Positions 15,865 through 23,337 of a stretch of DNA of 64,000 bases are shown here, in pieces. Source of the DNA: Rhodococcus triatomae (lineage in GTDB: Bacteria > Actinomycetota > Actinomycetes > Mycobacteriales > Mycobacteriaceae); NCBI RefSeq assembly GCF_014217785.1, contig NZ_CP048814.1, positions 2,666,001-2,730,000 of the forward strand. The letters are read 5' to 3'. A model generated the notes under the pieces. That model was not told the origin of the DNA, made no database searches, and was given only the letters and a program-made list of their open reading frames with translations. Within the stretch, counting starts at the first letter, position 1. The number at the start of each line of letters is the position of its first letter. The translations under genes and the position numbers were made by a program.

Positions 15865-16083
15865 TCAGTGCACCCCACGCATCAGTCGGGAGATCCACGG
15901 CGAACACAGGGCGAGCACGACGCCCGTCGCGACGGAGGCGATGCCGATGGTGCGGAAGTACGGCACCTCGTCGTTCTCGTCGTAGTACTTGGCGAGCGTG
16001 CCCGCCATCGAGGTCCCCAGAGCCACGGACAGGAAGAACAGCGCGACCGTCCGGGTGTGGTGCGCCGCGGCGCCGGCATCAGT
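15865..16083 (-). pseudogene. C-terminal remnant of a POT-family peptide transporter
   Basis: The minus frame reads TRTVALFFLSVALGTSMAG, LAKYYDENDEVPYFRTIG, then ASVATGVVLALCSPWISRL and a stop. This matches the last two helices and the YYD..DEVPYF loop of proton-dependent oligopeptide transporters (about 500 residues). An in-frame stop (16084-16086) lies directly upstream and no continuation is visible in any frame up to 16185, so only about 70 residues remain. Probably a deletion remnant. Confidence 0.6.
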
Positions 16084-16185
16084 TCATGTCTGGCCTTCGT
16101 TCCTGTCAGGACTTTCTCACCGGCGCCGGTGGATCGCGGGGAAGCGCGCGGTGAGAGATCGAGCGCACCGCAGTCGTGCGAGGTG

Positions 16186-16569
16186 TCAGCGCGCCGGGCC
16201 GGTGCGGGATTCGATCAGCCGGAACACGGCGCGCCAGCCGACGAGGAACAGGGCCAGGAACGTACCGGCCACGAGGATGAAGCTGAATGCGGTGCCCTGC
16301 CCGCTGATCACCCGGGCGAGCATGCCGACCACCAGGGTGGACAGCCACACCAGGATTCCCGTCGGGACGACGAGGTAGGCGTCGAACTTGTCGCGGTAGA
16401 GCGCGAACGTCGCGGCCCAGCCGATCGCGAGGCCGGTGAGGAACGGCCACGCCGTGGTGGCGAGGCCCGCGAGTGCGGTGGCCTCGCCGTGGCTGCGTCG
16501 GCCGATGGCAGCGAACACGATCACGACGACGACGTCGGCGGCGAGTGCGAGGAACCACTGCTTCTTCAC
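16186..16569 (-). CDS. DUF3054 membrane protein
   Basis: A 127-residue protein with four transmembrane helices: FLALAADVVVVIVFAAIG, AWPFLTGLAIGWAATFALY, GILVWLSTLVVGMLARVISG and FSFILVAGTFLALFLVGWRAV. The ADVVVVIVFAAIGRRSH start and the GQGTAFSF loop are typical of DUF3054 proteins, common in Actinobacteria and of unknown function. Start GTG 16569 follows TAGGCT by 6 bases, indicating a leaderless mRNA. Downstream on the same strand is only the transporter remnant. Confidence 0.8.
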   Translation of the reverse strand: MKKQWFLALAADVVVVIVFAAIGRRSHGEATALAGLATTAWPFLTGLAIGWAATFALYRDKFDAYLVVPTGILVWLSTLVVGMLARVISGQGTAFSFILVAGTFLALFLVGWRAVFRLIESRTGPAR

Positions 16570-16575
16570 GACCCC

Positions 16576-16581
16576 AGCCTA
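16576..16581 (-). promoter_or_regulatory. -10 element TAGGCT, leaderless start of the DUF3054 gene
   Basis: On the minus strand TAGGCT is separated from GTG 16569 by 6 bases (GGGGTC). Confidence 0.45.
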
Positions 16582-16635
16582 GATTCGCACGGCCCGCGCG
16601 TTCGGTGCGGGGTGGGCCGTCCCGTGACCGGAACG

Positions 16636-16669
16636 CAGCGCGCCGCCACCCGTGGGTGACGGCGCGCTG
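16636..16669 (-). terminator. Terminator hairpin downstream of yceI
   Basis: CAGCGCGCCGCCACCC (16636-16651) and GGGTGACGGCGCGCTG (16654-16669) form a 16-bp stem with one mismatch and a 2-base loop, 18 bp after the YceI stop. Strong stem, no U-tract. Confidence 0.65.
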
Positions 16670-16687
16670 TGTGAGGTGAGGGGAGGC

Positions 16688-17245
16688 TCAGGCCTGGAGA
16701 CCGGCCTCGATCTCGAGGGTGATCGTGATCTTGTCGCCGAGGACGGCGCCGCCACCCTCGAGCGGCATGTCGATGCTGATGCCGAAGTCCTTGCGGTTGA
16801 GAACGGTCGTCGCCTCGAATCCGGCGACCGGGCCCTGGCCCATGCCGGGGTTCACGCCGTTGTACTCGAGTGCGAGTTCGACGGTCTTGGTCACGCCGCG
16901 CAGGGTGAACTCGCCGGCCAGGACGTAGTCGTCGCCCTTGGCGCGCAGTTCGGTCGAGGTGAACGTGGCGGTGGGGAACTGCTCGTGGTCGAAGAAGTCG
17001 GCCGACTTGACGTGCGCGTCGCGATCGGCGTTCTTGGTGTCGACGGAGTCGACGTTGATGACGGCGACGACCGACGGGGTGCCGTCCTCGGCCACCGTGA
17101 TGGAGCCGGAGAAGTCGTTGAAGCTGCCGCGGACCTTGCTGACCATCAGGTGCCGGATGGAGAAGCCGACGGTCGAGTGGACCGGGTCGATGGCCCAGGT
17201 GCCGGGGGTGAGGCCGGGAAGCGTGGTGGTGGCGGTGGTGCTCAT
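16688..17245 (-). CDS. YceI family lipocalin-like protein
   Basis: A 185-residue protein with the complete YceI beta-barrel: GTWAIDPVHSTVGFSIRHLM, VRGSFNDFSGSI, KSADFFDHEQFPTATFTST, GEFTLRGVTKTVELALEY, FEATTVLNRKDFGIS and LGDKITITLEIEAG. YceI proteins bind isoprenoid or other amphiphilic ligands. There is no signal peptide, as in most actinobacterial members. Start ATG 17245 has GGAGGAGA upstream; the frame extends to 17344 without support. The upstream TetR gene lies on the same strand, 95 bp away, and a TTGAA-AA-TTCAA palindrome sits between them. Confidence 0.92.
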   Translation of the reverse strand: MSTTATTTLPGLTPGTWAIDPVHSTVGFSIRHLMVSKVRGSFNDFSGSITVAEDGTPSVVAVINVDSVDTKNADRDAHVKSADFFDHEQFPTATFTSTELRAKGDDYVLAGEFTLRGVTKTVELALEYNGVNPGMGQGPVAGFEATTVLNRKDFGISIDMPLEGGGAVLGDKITITLEIEAGLQA

Positions 17246-17269
17246 CGGGTGTCTCCTCCGAGTAAGTAT

Positions 17270-17281
17270 TTGAAAATTCAA
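17270..17281 (-). promoter_or_regulatory. Palindrome TTGAA-AA-TTCAA upstream of yceI
   Basis: A perfect inverted repeat with 5-bp arms in an AT-rich island 25 bp before the yceI start. It resembles a MarR- or TetR-type operator and stands out in a 70% GC background. Confidence 0.45.
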
Positions 17282-17340
17282 TCGACTCCGACTGTAACCG
17301 GACTGTGGTCCACTTTGTTCCGGAGTGGATGTGTCGTCGG

Positions 17341-17913
17341 TCACTTCTCGAGGAGTGTGCGGGCCAGGCCGGCCGCCGTGGCTCCGGCCGCGTCGAGGGG
17401 CTCGGTGCTCCGCAGGGTGCGGGCCAGGACGAACGCGCCTTCCAGGCCGGTCACGAGTGTGAGGGCGAGGTGGCGGGCGCCGGCGTCGTCGATGCCGTAC
17501 TCCCGAATGTAGGCGGCGCAGGCGGTCAGCCAGCCGTCGAAGACCTCCGCGGCTGCCTCACGCAACGGCTCGTTCGTGCTCGCCACCTCCATCGCCACCG
17601 TGGCGATGGGGCAGGCGTCGGCGAAGCCGGAGGCGGCCAGCGTCCTCCCGGCGGAGCGGAATGCCACCTCGATGCTCTCCGGCAGGCCGTCGGTGCTGCG
17701 CAGGATGCCGAGCACCAGATCCTGGTACGCCGAACCCGAAGTGCGGATGACCTCCTCGCCCAGTTCCTGTTTGCCGCCGGGGAAGAAGTGGTAGATCGAC
17801 CCGAACGGCGCCCCGGACTCGACGGCGACCTGTTTGAGGCCCGTCCCGGTGTACCCGGCACGCCGGAACAATGCGCTGCTCGCAGCCAGGATCCGGGCTC
17901 GTGTGTCGTGCAT
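17341..17913 (-). CDS. TetR family regulator (LmrA/YxaF-like)
   Basis: A 190-residue regulator with the N-terminal helix-turn-helix ARILAASSALFRRAGYTGTGLKQVAVESGAPFGSIYHFFPGGKQELG. The C-terminal part (ACPIATVAMEVASTNEPLREAAAEVFDGW) is typical of the LmrA/YxaF group, repressors that often control monooxygenases or efflux pumps and respond to flavonoids or drugs. ATG 17913 is preferred because GGGAG lies 6 bases upstream; GTG 17925 is the alternative. Divergent from the hydrolase at 18051, with an operator-like palindrome between them, and upstream of yceI, which it may also control. Confidence 0.88.
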   Translation of the reverse strand: MHDTRARILAASSALFRRAGYTGTGLKQVAVESGAPFGSIYHFFPGGKQELGEEVIRTSGSAYQDLVLGILRSTDGLPESIEVAFRSAGRTLAASGFADACPIATVAMEVASTNEPLREAAAEVFDGWLTACAAYIREYGIDDAGARHLALTLVTGLEGAFVLARTLRSTEPLDAAGATAAGLARTLLEK

Positions 17914-17942
17914 GCCTGCTCCCACCGATCTCGGCGGAGGTC

Positions 17943-17972
17943 TTGTGCCCGCCGGGTGCCCGATCGTACCGT
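17943..17972 (+). promoter_or_regulatory. Promoter of the 18051 hydrolase gene
   Basis: TTGTGC (17943-17948), an 18-base spacer and TACCGT (17967-17972). The TAGAACGATCTA palindrome begins 8 bases further on, at the expected transcription start. Confidence 0.4.
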
Positions 17973-17980
17973 GAACTGAG

Positions 17981-17992
17981 TAGAACGATCTA
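17981..17992. promoter_or_regulatory. TetR-type operator TAGA-ACGA-TCTA in the divergent region
   Basis: The inverted repeat TAGA(N4)TCTA resembles LmrA/YxaF-type operators and lies between the divergent TetR gene and the hydrolase, at the predicted start of the hydrolase transcript. Confidence 0.5.
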
Positions 17993-18050
17993 TCAAGAAC
18001 GGCGGACGTCGGCCGCCACGATCATCGAGGAGCCCGGGACGGAGTGGGTC

Positions 18051-18893
18051 ATGGAACGGATCGATCTCTCGGCGGGGACCGTCGAGTACCTGGACACCGG
18101 CGGGGCGGGGCCGGTCCTCGTGTTCGTCCACGGGCTCACGATGGACGGCACAGTGTGGCGCAAGGTCGTCGACGCGCTGGTCCCCGACTTCCGGTGCATC
18201 CTTCCCACGCTGCCGCTCGGTTCCCACCGGATTCCGATGCGCGCGGACGCCGACCTGTCCTTGCGGGCGATGGGCCTGCTGGTCGGTGAGTTCGTCGCGG
18301 CGCTGGATCTGCGGGAGGTCACCCTCGTGCAGAACGACTGGGGCGGGGTGCAGGTGCTGATCGCGCACGGCGACACGAGCCGGCTCGCCGGTGTCGTCCT
18401 CACTCCGAGCGAGGCGTTCGACAACTACCCGCCCGGACTGCCCGGGCGCGCCGTCGCCGTCGCCGTGGCACTCCCCGGCGGCGCGCGTGCCCTGATGTGG
18501 TCCCTGAAGTTCCGGGCGATGCGCCGCGCCCCGGGTGGCTGGGGGTGGATGAGCAAGCGGCCGATCCCCGACGAGGTCATGGACGGCTGGTTCCGCCCGG
18601 CCACCGAGGACCCGCTGATCCGGCGTGACCTGGTGAAGTACGCCCGATCCGTCCCCGCCGACGCGACGCTGCTGCGCTGGGCGGAGGCGAACCGCGCTTT
18701 CGACCGGCCCGTGCGGGTGCTGTGGGCCACCGAGGACAGGGTGATGCCCCGCGAGCACGGGCGCCGACTGGCGGAACTGTACCCGCGGGGCGAACTACAC
18801 GAGGTGGACGACAGCTACACGCTCGTGCCGGAGGACTGCCCGGAAGCGATCGTCTCGGCGATCCGCGACTTCGTGCCCCTCCGGCGGGCGTGA
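18051..18893 (+). CDS. Alpha/beta hydrolase with haloalkane-dehalogenase-like Asp nucleophile
   Basis: A 280-residue protein. LVFVHGLTMDGTVWRKVV gives the oxyanion loop and the elbow is LVQNDWGGVQVLI, with Asp as nucleophile as in haloalkane dehalogenases. VRVLWATEDRVMP follows, but where the catalytic His is expected the protein reads HEVDDSYTLVPEDCPEA, with no His in the loop. It is therefore either an unusual hydrolase or a non-catalytic member of the fold. Start ATG 18051 gives MERIDLSAGTVEYLD; GTG 18045 is equally possible. Probably controlled by the divergent TetR protein. Its last 79 bases overlap a small ORF on the other strand. Confidence 0.8.
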   Translation: MERIDLSAGTVEYLDTGGAGPVLVFVHGLTMDGTVWRKVVDALVPDFRCILPTLPLGSHRIPMRADADLSLRAMGLLVGEFVAALDLREVTLVQNDWGGVQVLIAHGDTSRLAGVVLTPSEAFDNYPPGLPGRAVAVAVALPGGARALMWSLKFRAMRRAPGGWGWMSKRPIPDEVMDGWFRPATEDPLIRRDLVKYARSVPADATLLRWAEANRAFDRPVRVLWATEDRVMPREHGRRLAELYPRGELHEVDDSYTLVPEDCPEAIVSAIRDFVPLRRA

Positions 18894-19012
18894 TCGACGG
18901 CGGCCACGACGGCGCGCAACGCGGCCGCCATACTCGAGCGGTGCATGCCGAGGCTCCACGAGGTGTGGCCGTCCACCGAGCACTCCACCAGCACCACGCC
19001 GATCTCCATCAC
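18815..19012 (-). CDS. Small ORF resembling a 2-isopropylmalate synthase regulatory (LeuA dimer) domain
   Basis: A 65-residue ORF beginning MMEIGVVLVECSVDGHTSWS and continuing MAAALRAVVAAVDHARR. The pattern VECSVDG.T.W.LG....MAAALRAVVAAV resembles the C-terminal allosteric domain of LeuA (VDG..WGVG....TASL.AVVSAV). GC at third codon positions is about 94%, which supports this strand over the antisense frame. Start GTG 19012 or ATG 19009. High third-position GC continues upstream with no start codon before the stop of the membrane-protein gene at 19151, so the true 5' end is uncertain. The 3' end overlaps the convergent hydrolase by 79 bp. Confidence 0.5.
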   Translation of the reverse strand: MMEIGVVLVECSVDGHTSWSLGMHRSSMAAALRAVVAAVDHARRRGTKSRIAETIASGQSSGTSV

Positions 19013-19150
19013 GCACTCGTCGAGGCGGTGATCTCCGGTGACGCTGCCCGCGCGGTCGAGCTGAGTCGAGAGCCTCTCGATGCGCTCCTGCGGGAGCTGG
19101 GTGGCGCCGCCCGATAGGGGCGCACGGGTGGTGCGACGGGTCCCGGCCGG

Positions 19151-20425
19151 TCAGTGCTCTGGTTCGGGGGACGGGTGTCGTCCGTCCGGTTCGGGAGCTG
19201 GTCGTCTTCCCTCCGGCTCGGGAGCCGGTCGTCTTCCCTCCGGCTCGGGAGCCGGTCGTCTTCCCTCCGGCTCGGGAGCCGGTCGTCTTCCCTCCGGCTC
19301 GGGAGCCGGTCGTCTTCCCTCCGGCTCGGGAGCCGGTCGTCTTCTCGGCATGGCCTGCTTGTGCTGCTCGAATTCGAGATCCATGTCGACCTCGTCCGTC
19401 TGGTTGTTGCGGAACAGCACCAGGAACACGATCCACCCGACGACGGCGACCATGATGTAGCTCGCGATGCGGTAGACGAACACCGCGGCCAGCGCCTGGG
19501 GAGCAGTGGCACCCGCGGCCGTGAGCGTCGCGATCAGGGCGCCGTCGACGAAGCCGAGGCCACCGGGCGCGAGCGGAATGCTCCCGACCGCCTTCGCCGC
19601 GGCGAACGCGATGAGCAGTCCCGCGAACGACGGGTCGGCACCGACGGCCCAGCAGGCGAAGCCCAGGCACGCGACGTCGGCACCGCGGTGGACCGCCGAC
19701 CACCCGAACGTCACCAGCGAATCCCGGCGGCCGAGCTCGACGGAGTCGAGCTGGTCCAGGATCGCCTGCCAGCGCAGGGCGCCGGTGTCCTCGGGGTTGC
19801 CGCGCAGCCGGTTGTAGCGGGCCAGCGCCTTGATGCCGATGGTTTCCAGCGATTCGGGGTTCTGGGCGATGTAGCGGAGCAGGAAGAACAGGGCGACGGC
19901 GGCGCCGCCGGTGAGCAGCAGCGTCACCGGGCTGACCTTGGTGCCGACCGCGATCGCCCCGACGCCGCCGAGCAGCGCCAGGCTGCCCGCGGCGATGACC
20001 CCCGAGATGGCGATCTGCCAGGACGCGACGACCGGGGTAGCACCCCAGCGCCGGGTCTGCTTGTAGGTGAAGGCGGTGGAGAACACCTGCCCTGCCGGCA
20101 GGGTCACGGCCATCGCGGTGCTCGCGAAGATCACCGACAGCGACTCGAGCTGACTGATCACCACCGTGCCTGCACGCAGCAGTCGCTGCTGCACGGCGCC
20201 GAATCCGGCGAGGGAGACCACCTGCGCGACGAGGGCGGCGGCCAGCCAGCCCCAGTGGATCTCCGTGAGTGCCCGCCACGATTCGTTGAGTGTCGGCCAC
20301 AGGTAGATGGCCTCGGCCGTGAGCAGGGCGATCAGGGCAACGCCCAGCACCCACTTGACCCACCAGAATCGCCTGCGCGGCCGAGGAGTATCGGCAGAAG
20401 GTGGGTCGGAACGAGGCTGTGCCAC
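19151..20425 (-). CDS. Lysylphosphatidylglycerol synthase TM-region (UPF0104/flippase-like) membrane protein with repeat tail
   Basis: A 424-residue protein with about eight transmembrane helices and family motifs: FGAVQQRLLRAG, MAVTLPAGQVFSTAF, ASWQIAISGVIA, AKAVGSIPLAPGGLGFVDGAL and VFVYRIASYIMV. The domain is the flippase-like half of MprF/AglD and is also found alone in mycobacteria (compare Rv0204c); the lipid substrate is unknown. After the last helix a cytoplasmic tail holds five exact copies of RRPAPEPEG plus degenerate copies, encoded by 27-bp repeats. Start GTG 20425 lies 6 bases after TACGCT, consistent with a leaderless mRNA. Confidence 0.85.
   Translation of the reverse strand: MAQPRSDPPSADTPRPRRRFWWVKWVLGVALIALLTAEAIYLWPTLNESWRALTEIHWGWLAAALVAQVVSLAGFGAVQQRLLRAGTVVISQLESLSVIFASTAMAVTLPAGQVFSTAFTYKQTRRWGATPVVASWQIAISGVIAAGSLALLGGVGAIAVGTKVSPVTLLLTGGAAVALFFLLRYIAQNPESLETIGIKALARYNRLRGNPEDTGALRWQAILDQLDSVELGRRDSLVTFGWSAVHRGADVACLGFACWAVGADPSFAGLLIAFAAAKAVGSIPLAPGGLGFVDGALIATLTAAGATAPQALAAVFVYRIASYIMVAVVGWIVFLVLFRNNQTDEVDMDLEFEQHKQAMPRRRPAPEPEGRRPAPEPEGRRPAPEPEGRRPAPEPEGRRPAPEPEGRRPAPEPDGRHPSPEPEH
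19201..19335 (-). repeat. Five exact 27-bp tandem repeats encoding RRPAPEPEG
   Basis: The 27-bp unit (GTCGTCTTCCCTCCGGCTCG followed by GGAGCCG on the plus strand) occurs at 19201, 19228, 19255, 19282 and 19309, flanked by degenerate copies on the 3' side of the gene. It is in frame, so copy number can change without breaking the protein. Exact identity implies recent expansion or gene conversion. Confidence 0.95.
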
Positions 20426-20431
20426 CGGGCC

Positions 20432-20437
20432 AGCGTA
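20432..20437 (-). promoter_or_regulatory. -10 element TACGCT, leaderless start of the UPF0104 gene
   Basis: On the minus strand TACGCT is 6 bases before GTG 20425, with no Shine-Dalgarno sequence. Confidence 0.4.
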
Positions 20438-20453
20438 ACGAACGGTCTCGGCG

Positions 20454-21968
20454 TCACTCCGGATACTCGACCGGCCAGGCCAGGTGCGTGTTGCGACGGC
20501 GCCCGCGCAACTTGACCATGTCGCCGAGCTCCCAGCGATCCTGCTCGCTCTCGTCGGCGAAGTACAAAGCGCTGGTCGAGGCCAGGGTTCGGCTCGGGTG
20601 GATCTTGGCGAGCTCGGTCAGCCGGGAGGCCTCGTTGACCGGGTCGCCGATCACCGTGTACTCGAAGCGTTCGGCGGCGCCGATGTTCCCCGCGACCGCC
20701 AGGCCTGCGGAGACGCCGATCCCGATGTCGAGGCCGGTGATCTCGTTCAGCGCGAACCGCAGTTCCCGGGCGGCGGACAGCGCCGCCGTCGGGGCATCCG
20801 GCCGGTCGAGAGGTGCCCCGAAGATGGCGAGAGCCGCGTCACCCATGAACTTGTTGACGAACCCGTTGTGCCGGTCCACGACGTCGACCACGACGCGGAA
20901 GAACTCGTTGAGCAACGTCACGACCTCACCGGGCGGCCGTTCCGCGGCCGCACCGGTGGAACCGACCATGTCCACGAAGAGGACCGCGACGAAGCGCGTC
21001 TCGCCACCGAGCTCGGTGCCGAACTTCAGTGCCCGGCGAGCGACGTCCTCGCCCACGTGTTGACCGAACAGCTGCCGGAGCAGACGGCGTTCGTCCGACT
21101 CGCGCATCATCCGGTTGAACCCGACCTGCAATCGGCCGATCTCGCTGCCGTCGAACACCTCGACCCGGACGTCCGTCGCCCCGCGCTGCACCCGCTCGAT
21201 CGCCCGACGCAGTTGCTTGATCGGGTCCGAGATCTGGCTCGAGGTGAGCATCGACAGGACGAACGCCTGCCCGATGGTGATGATCGAGATCAGGATGATC
21301 GCCCAGGCCAGCGCGTTGGGGGAGAAGACGAGGTCCGTGGACAACTGGGTGACGCACAGCAGGATGATCCCGATCACGGGCATCAACGTGCCCAGCCCCC
21401 ACGTCATCGCCAACCGGGTACCGACACCGGGCGCCATGGTCCGGTCGAACTCGCCCTCGCTGAGCGCGCGGGCGGCGACCGGACGCAGGATCCGTTCGCC
21501 GAGCATGTAGGTGAACCCGAACGTGGTGGTGGCCGCCATGCAGACGGTGATGATGACGGCGACCGCCAGCGACGGCATCTCGCCGACCGTGAGGAACACG
21601 AACAGGACGCCGCCGAGTATCCACAGCACCAGGTGGACGATCGCCTGGCGCAGCGGCGCGTGCAGCGCCGACATCTGTTCGCTGCGTGTCGGCGGACCGC
21701 CGCGCAGCTGCCAGCGGATCACCGAGCGCAACATCATCGCGGCGACGGCGAGGCTCACGGCTGCCGCCACTGCCAGGTAGACACCGAAGACCACCACGTT
21801 GCGTGGCTGGTCGGCGACGATGCTCTCCGACTCGGGGATGGGCAGGCCGTATCGGATGAAGGCGAAGACCATCACCGCGCCCATGAAGTTCGCGGCGAGC
21901 ATCGAGAGCATATAGAGCGGCCATCGGCTGCGGATGGTCACCGCAATCGCTCTGTATGATCTCCGCAC
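20454..21968 (-). CDS. Membrane class III adenylate cyclase (six TM helices, HAMP, cyclase)
   Basis: A 504-residue protein with about six transmembrane helices in the first 250 residues, a HAMP linker (SQISDPIKQLRRAIERVQRG) and a C-terminal class III cyclase domain. VAVLFVDMVGSTG carries the first metal-binding Asp, NKFMGDAALAIFGAP the Lys and second Asp, and VIGDPVNEASRLTELAK the transition-state region. It resembles M. tuberculosis Rv1318c-Rv1320c and Rv3645 and should make cAMP from ATP. GTG 21968 is favoured because TAAATT ends 6 bases upstream (leaderless); GTG 21941 is the alternative. Divergent from the AI-2E-type gene. Confidence 0.9.
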   Translation of the reverse strand: MRRSYRAIAVTIRSRWPLYMLSMLAANFMGAVMVFAFIRYGLPIPESESIVADQPRNVVVFGVYLAVAAAVSLAVAAMMLRSVIRWQLRGGPPTRSEQMSALHAPLRQAIVHLVLWILGGVLFVFLTVGEMPSLAVAVIITVCMAATTTFGFTYMLGERILRPVAARALSEGEFDRTMAPGVGTRLAMTWGLGTLMPVIGIILLCVTQLSTDLVFSPNALAWAIILISIITIGQAFVLSMLTSSQISDPIKQLRRAIERVQRGATDVRVEVFDGSEIGRLQVGFNRMMRESDERRLLRQLFGQHVGEDVARRALKFGTELGGETRFVAVLFVDMVGSTGAAAERPPGEVVTLLNEFFRVVVDVVDRHNGFVNKFMGDAALAIFGAPLDRPDAPTAALSAARELRFALNEITGLDIGIGVSAGLAVAGNIGAAERFEYTVIGDPVNEASRLTELAKIHPSRTLASTSALYFADESEQDRWELGDMVKLRGRRRNTHLAWPVEYPE

Positions 21969-21974
21969 GCGTTC

Positions 21975-21980
21975 AATTTA
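21975..21980 (-). promoter_or_regulatory. -10 element TAAATT, leaderless start of the adenylate cyclase gene
   Basis: TAAATT is separated from GTG 21968 by GAACGC (6 bases) on the minus strand. It decides between two candidate start codons. Confidence 0.45.
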
Positions 21981-22128
21981 GCGTCACGTGCTCCGTGCGT
22001 GCCCAACGCGTCCGTGTCCGTACTGCCCGTTTCCGGGTCGCCCGCGCTGCCGAACCTCCCGTGAAGCGGGGGTGAGCGGCCCGAATTCTCGATACGCTCC
22101 GCGATGTGAGCGCGATCGGGTCGCGCGC

Positions 22129-23337
22129 GTGACCGCGAATGAGTATCCCGCATCCCCCGCCCCGGCGGCCGACGCGGTGCATCCGATCGTCCGGGTCGCG
22201 GCCGAATGGACCTGGCGCCTGCTGATCCTGTTCGCCGGTGTCGTCGTCGTGGGCTACCTCGTCGCGAAGTTCGACACCGTCACCGTCCCCGTCGCTCTCG
22301 CCCTGCTGGGTTCCGCGCTGCTCACCCCCGCGGTGGATCGGCTGCAACGGTGGGGTCTGACCAGGGGCGTGTCGGTCGCACTCGTCCTCGTCGCGGCGCT
22401 GGGCGTGGTCGCGGCGATCCTGGCCTTCGTCGTCGAACAGTTCGTGGTCGGTTTTCCCGGGCTGGCGGACCGCTTCGCCGATTCGATCGGGCAGATCCAG
22501 TCCTGGCTCACCGCGGGGCCGTTCCATTTCAGCAACGACCAGATCCACCACGCGGGGGAGTCGGTGGTGCAGGCCGTTCAGTCGAACCGCGAGGCGCTCA
22601 CCAGCGGGGCTCTCACCACCGCGGGGCTGGTCGGCGAGATCGTCACCGGCGCGTTCCTCACGTTGTTCACCCTCATCTTCTTCCTGTACGGCGGACGACA
22701 GATCTGGGAGTTCGTCACGCGGATCGTGCCGCATCGCGCACGCGGACGCGTCCGGCTCGCCGGCACGCAGGGATTCGCCTCGCTCACGGGCTACGTCCGC
22801 GCGACCGTGGCTGTCGCGGCGGTGGACGCGGTCGGTATCGGCGCCGGCCTGGTGCTGCTCGGCGTTCCGCTGGCGCTTCCGCTGGCGTCGCTGGTGTTTC
22901 TGGGTGCGTTCGTCCCGATCGTGGGCGCATTCCTGGCCGGCTTCCTCGCCGTCCTGGTCGCGCTGGTGGCGAAGGGTCTGCTGACGGCGTTGCTGGTGCT
23001 CGGCATCATCATCGCGGTGATGCAGCTCGAGGCACACGTGCTGCAGCCGTTGCTGCTCGGGCGCGCGGTGCGGTTGCATCCGCTGGCCGTCGTGCTGGCG
23101 ATCACCACCGGCATCGTGCTGGCGGGGATCGTCGGTGGTCTCCTCGCCGTGCCGGTGGTCGCGGTCCTCGACACCGCGGTACGTTCGCTACTCTCCGACG
23201 ATCCCGAGGCCGCGGTCGACGAGATCGAGGTGGACGACCCCTCGGTGCCGCTCTACCCCGCCCGACCCGACGAGCCCGACGAGCCGGAAGACAGCGATGA
23301 CAGCGATCAGGACAGCGACCAGGACGCAGGGAAGTGA
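22129..23337 (+). CDS. AI-2E family transporter
   Basis: A 402-residue PerM/YdiK-type membrane protein with about eight helices: LLILFAGVVVVGYLV, VPVALALLGSALLTP, GVSVALVLVAALGVVAAILAF, GAFLTLFTLIFFLYGG, and the conserved C-terminal part LVFLGAFVPIVGAFLAG, VMQLEAHVLQPLLLGRAVRLHP and GGLLAVPVVAVL. The acidic tail (DEPDEPEDSDDSDQDSDQD) is cytoplasmic. Export of autoinducer-2 is shown for only a few members; the mycobacterial homologue in this position (Rv0205) is uncharacterised. GTG 22129 follows no clear ribosome-binding site. The kinase gene overlaps its 3' end by 41 bp, so the two are likely co-translated. Confidence 0.86.
   Translation: MTANEYPASPAPAADAVHPIVRVAAEWTWRLLILFAGVVVVGYLVAKFDTVTVPVALALLGSALLTPAVDRLQRWGLTRGVSVALVLVAALGVVAAILAFVVEQFVVGFPGLADRFADSIGQIQSWLTAGPFHFSNDQIHHAGESVVQAVQSNREALTSGALTTAGLVGEIVTGAFLTLFTLIFFLYGGRQIWEFVTRIVPHRARGRVRLAGTQGFASLTGYVRATVAVAAVDAVGIGAGLVLLGVPLALPLASLVFLGAFVPIVGAFLAGFLAVLVALVAKGLLTALLVLGIIIAVMQLEAHVLQPLLLGRAVRLHPLAVVLAITTGIVLAGIVGGLLAVPVVAVLDTAVRSLLSDDPEAAVDEIEVDDPSVPLYPARPDEPDEPEDSDDSDQDSDQDAGK

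Noticed and set aside
15865-16083. Functional two-helix small membrane protein
   Set aside because: Sequence matches only the C-terminus of a 500-residue transporter and follows an in-frame stop, so decay is the simpler reading.
18985-19117. Plus-strand tail HHALVEAVISGDAARAVELS resembling the end of a GntR FCD domain
   Set aside because: Only about 40 residues fit, preceding sequence in the frame is nonsense, and third-position GC (about 70%) is lower than for the minus frame over the same bases.
19201-19335. CRISPR-like array of regularly spaced repeats
   Set aside because: The 27-bp units are contiguous with no unique spacers and encode an in-frame protein repeat; no cas genes are present.
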